Below, in pieces: positions 40,489 through 40,551 of a stretch of DNA of 40,551 nt. Where the stretch lies: assembly GCA_020725585.1 (NCBI GenBank), contig DYES01000048.1, positions 1 through 40,551 on the forward strand, in the 5' to 3' direction. Position 1 is the first letter of the stretch, and each line of letters opens with the position of its first letter. The stretch comes from Desulfovirgula sp. Its GTDB lineage: Bacteria > Bacillota > Desulfotomaculia > Desulfotomaculales > Nap2-2B. Both the position numbers and the translations under genes were made by a program. The notes under the pieces are model-generated. The model made no database searches. It saw only the letters and a program-made list of their open reading frames with translations, and had not been told where the DNA came from.

Positions 40489-40551
<63 letters not shown>

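Overview
The window looks like chromosomal DNA of an anaerobic, low-oxygen-niche Firmicute, probably of the Desulfotomaculum/Pelotomaculum (Peptococcaceae) type. The evidence is the Firmicutes-style rimP-nusA-rnpM-infB-rbfA-nrnA-truB-ribF gene order, strong AGGAGG-type ribosome binding sites with frequent TTG and GTG starts, a tungsten aldehyde:ferredoxin oxidoreductase, and heavy use of sigma-54 promoters. The taxon is an inference; no rRNA or other marker gene is present.

Layout. 1-3.7 kb: the 5' end of glutamate dehydrogenase (leaving the window), a PNPOx-like flavoprotein, an aldehyde:ferredoxin oxidoreductase and a TIGR04076-type protein. The first three have sigma-54 -24/-12 promoters and share an 18-bp dyad upstream. 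4-12.2 kb: a visibly AT-richer block with an ATP-dependent hydantoinase/oxoprolinase pair (hyuA-hyuB), an NCS1 permease with a cysteine-rich tail, a large candidate structured RNA, and a sigma-54 activator whose first ~120 codons are AT-rich and the rest GC-rich. 12.2-16.3 kb (minus strand): M16 peptidase, pnp and rpsO. 16.3-32.2 kb: an accessory island lying between ribF and rpsO, which are normally adjacent. 32.2-40.2 kb (minus strand): the translation/RNA operon rimP to ribF. Right edge: a divergent low-molecular-weight phosphatase/arsenate reductase gene, cut by the window end.

The island holds a small toxin-antitoxin-like pair, three ion-coupled transporters (SSF, DUF1646, SLC13/DASS), an operon of two alkaline-phosphatase-superfamily 'sulfatases' plus a CysD-like PP-loop protein, a TauE/SafE-TIGR02186 export module, an unknown 194-aa protein, a 66-aa two-helix membrane protein and a second sigma-54 activator. 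Both 'sulfatases' have Thr where the Cys/Ser nucleophile normally sits.

The most striking result is regulatory. Three full-consensus sigma-54 promoters in the island (25784-25799 and 29595-29610 on minus, 30027-30042 on plus) are each preceded by two or three copies of an 18-bp dyad, roughly TRATRC-N6-GYATTA, at about -77 to -88 and again at about -143 to -175 from the predicted start. This is the layout expected for enhancer sites of a sigma-54 activator, most simply the one encoded at 30478-32196. The gdh, PNPOx and AOR promoters carry a related dyad (NNATGC-N6-GCATTN). The window therefore appears to hold much of a sigma-54 network linking amino-acid/aldehyde oxidation with a sulfur- or phosphate-ester island of unknown substrate.
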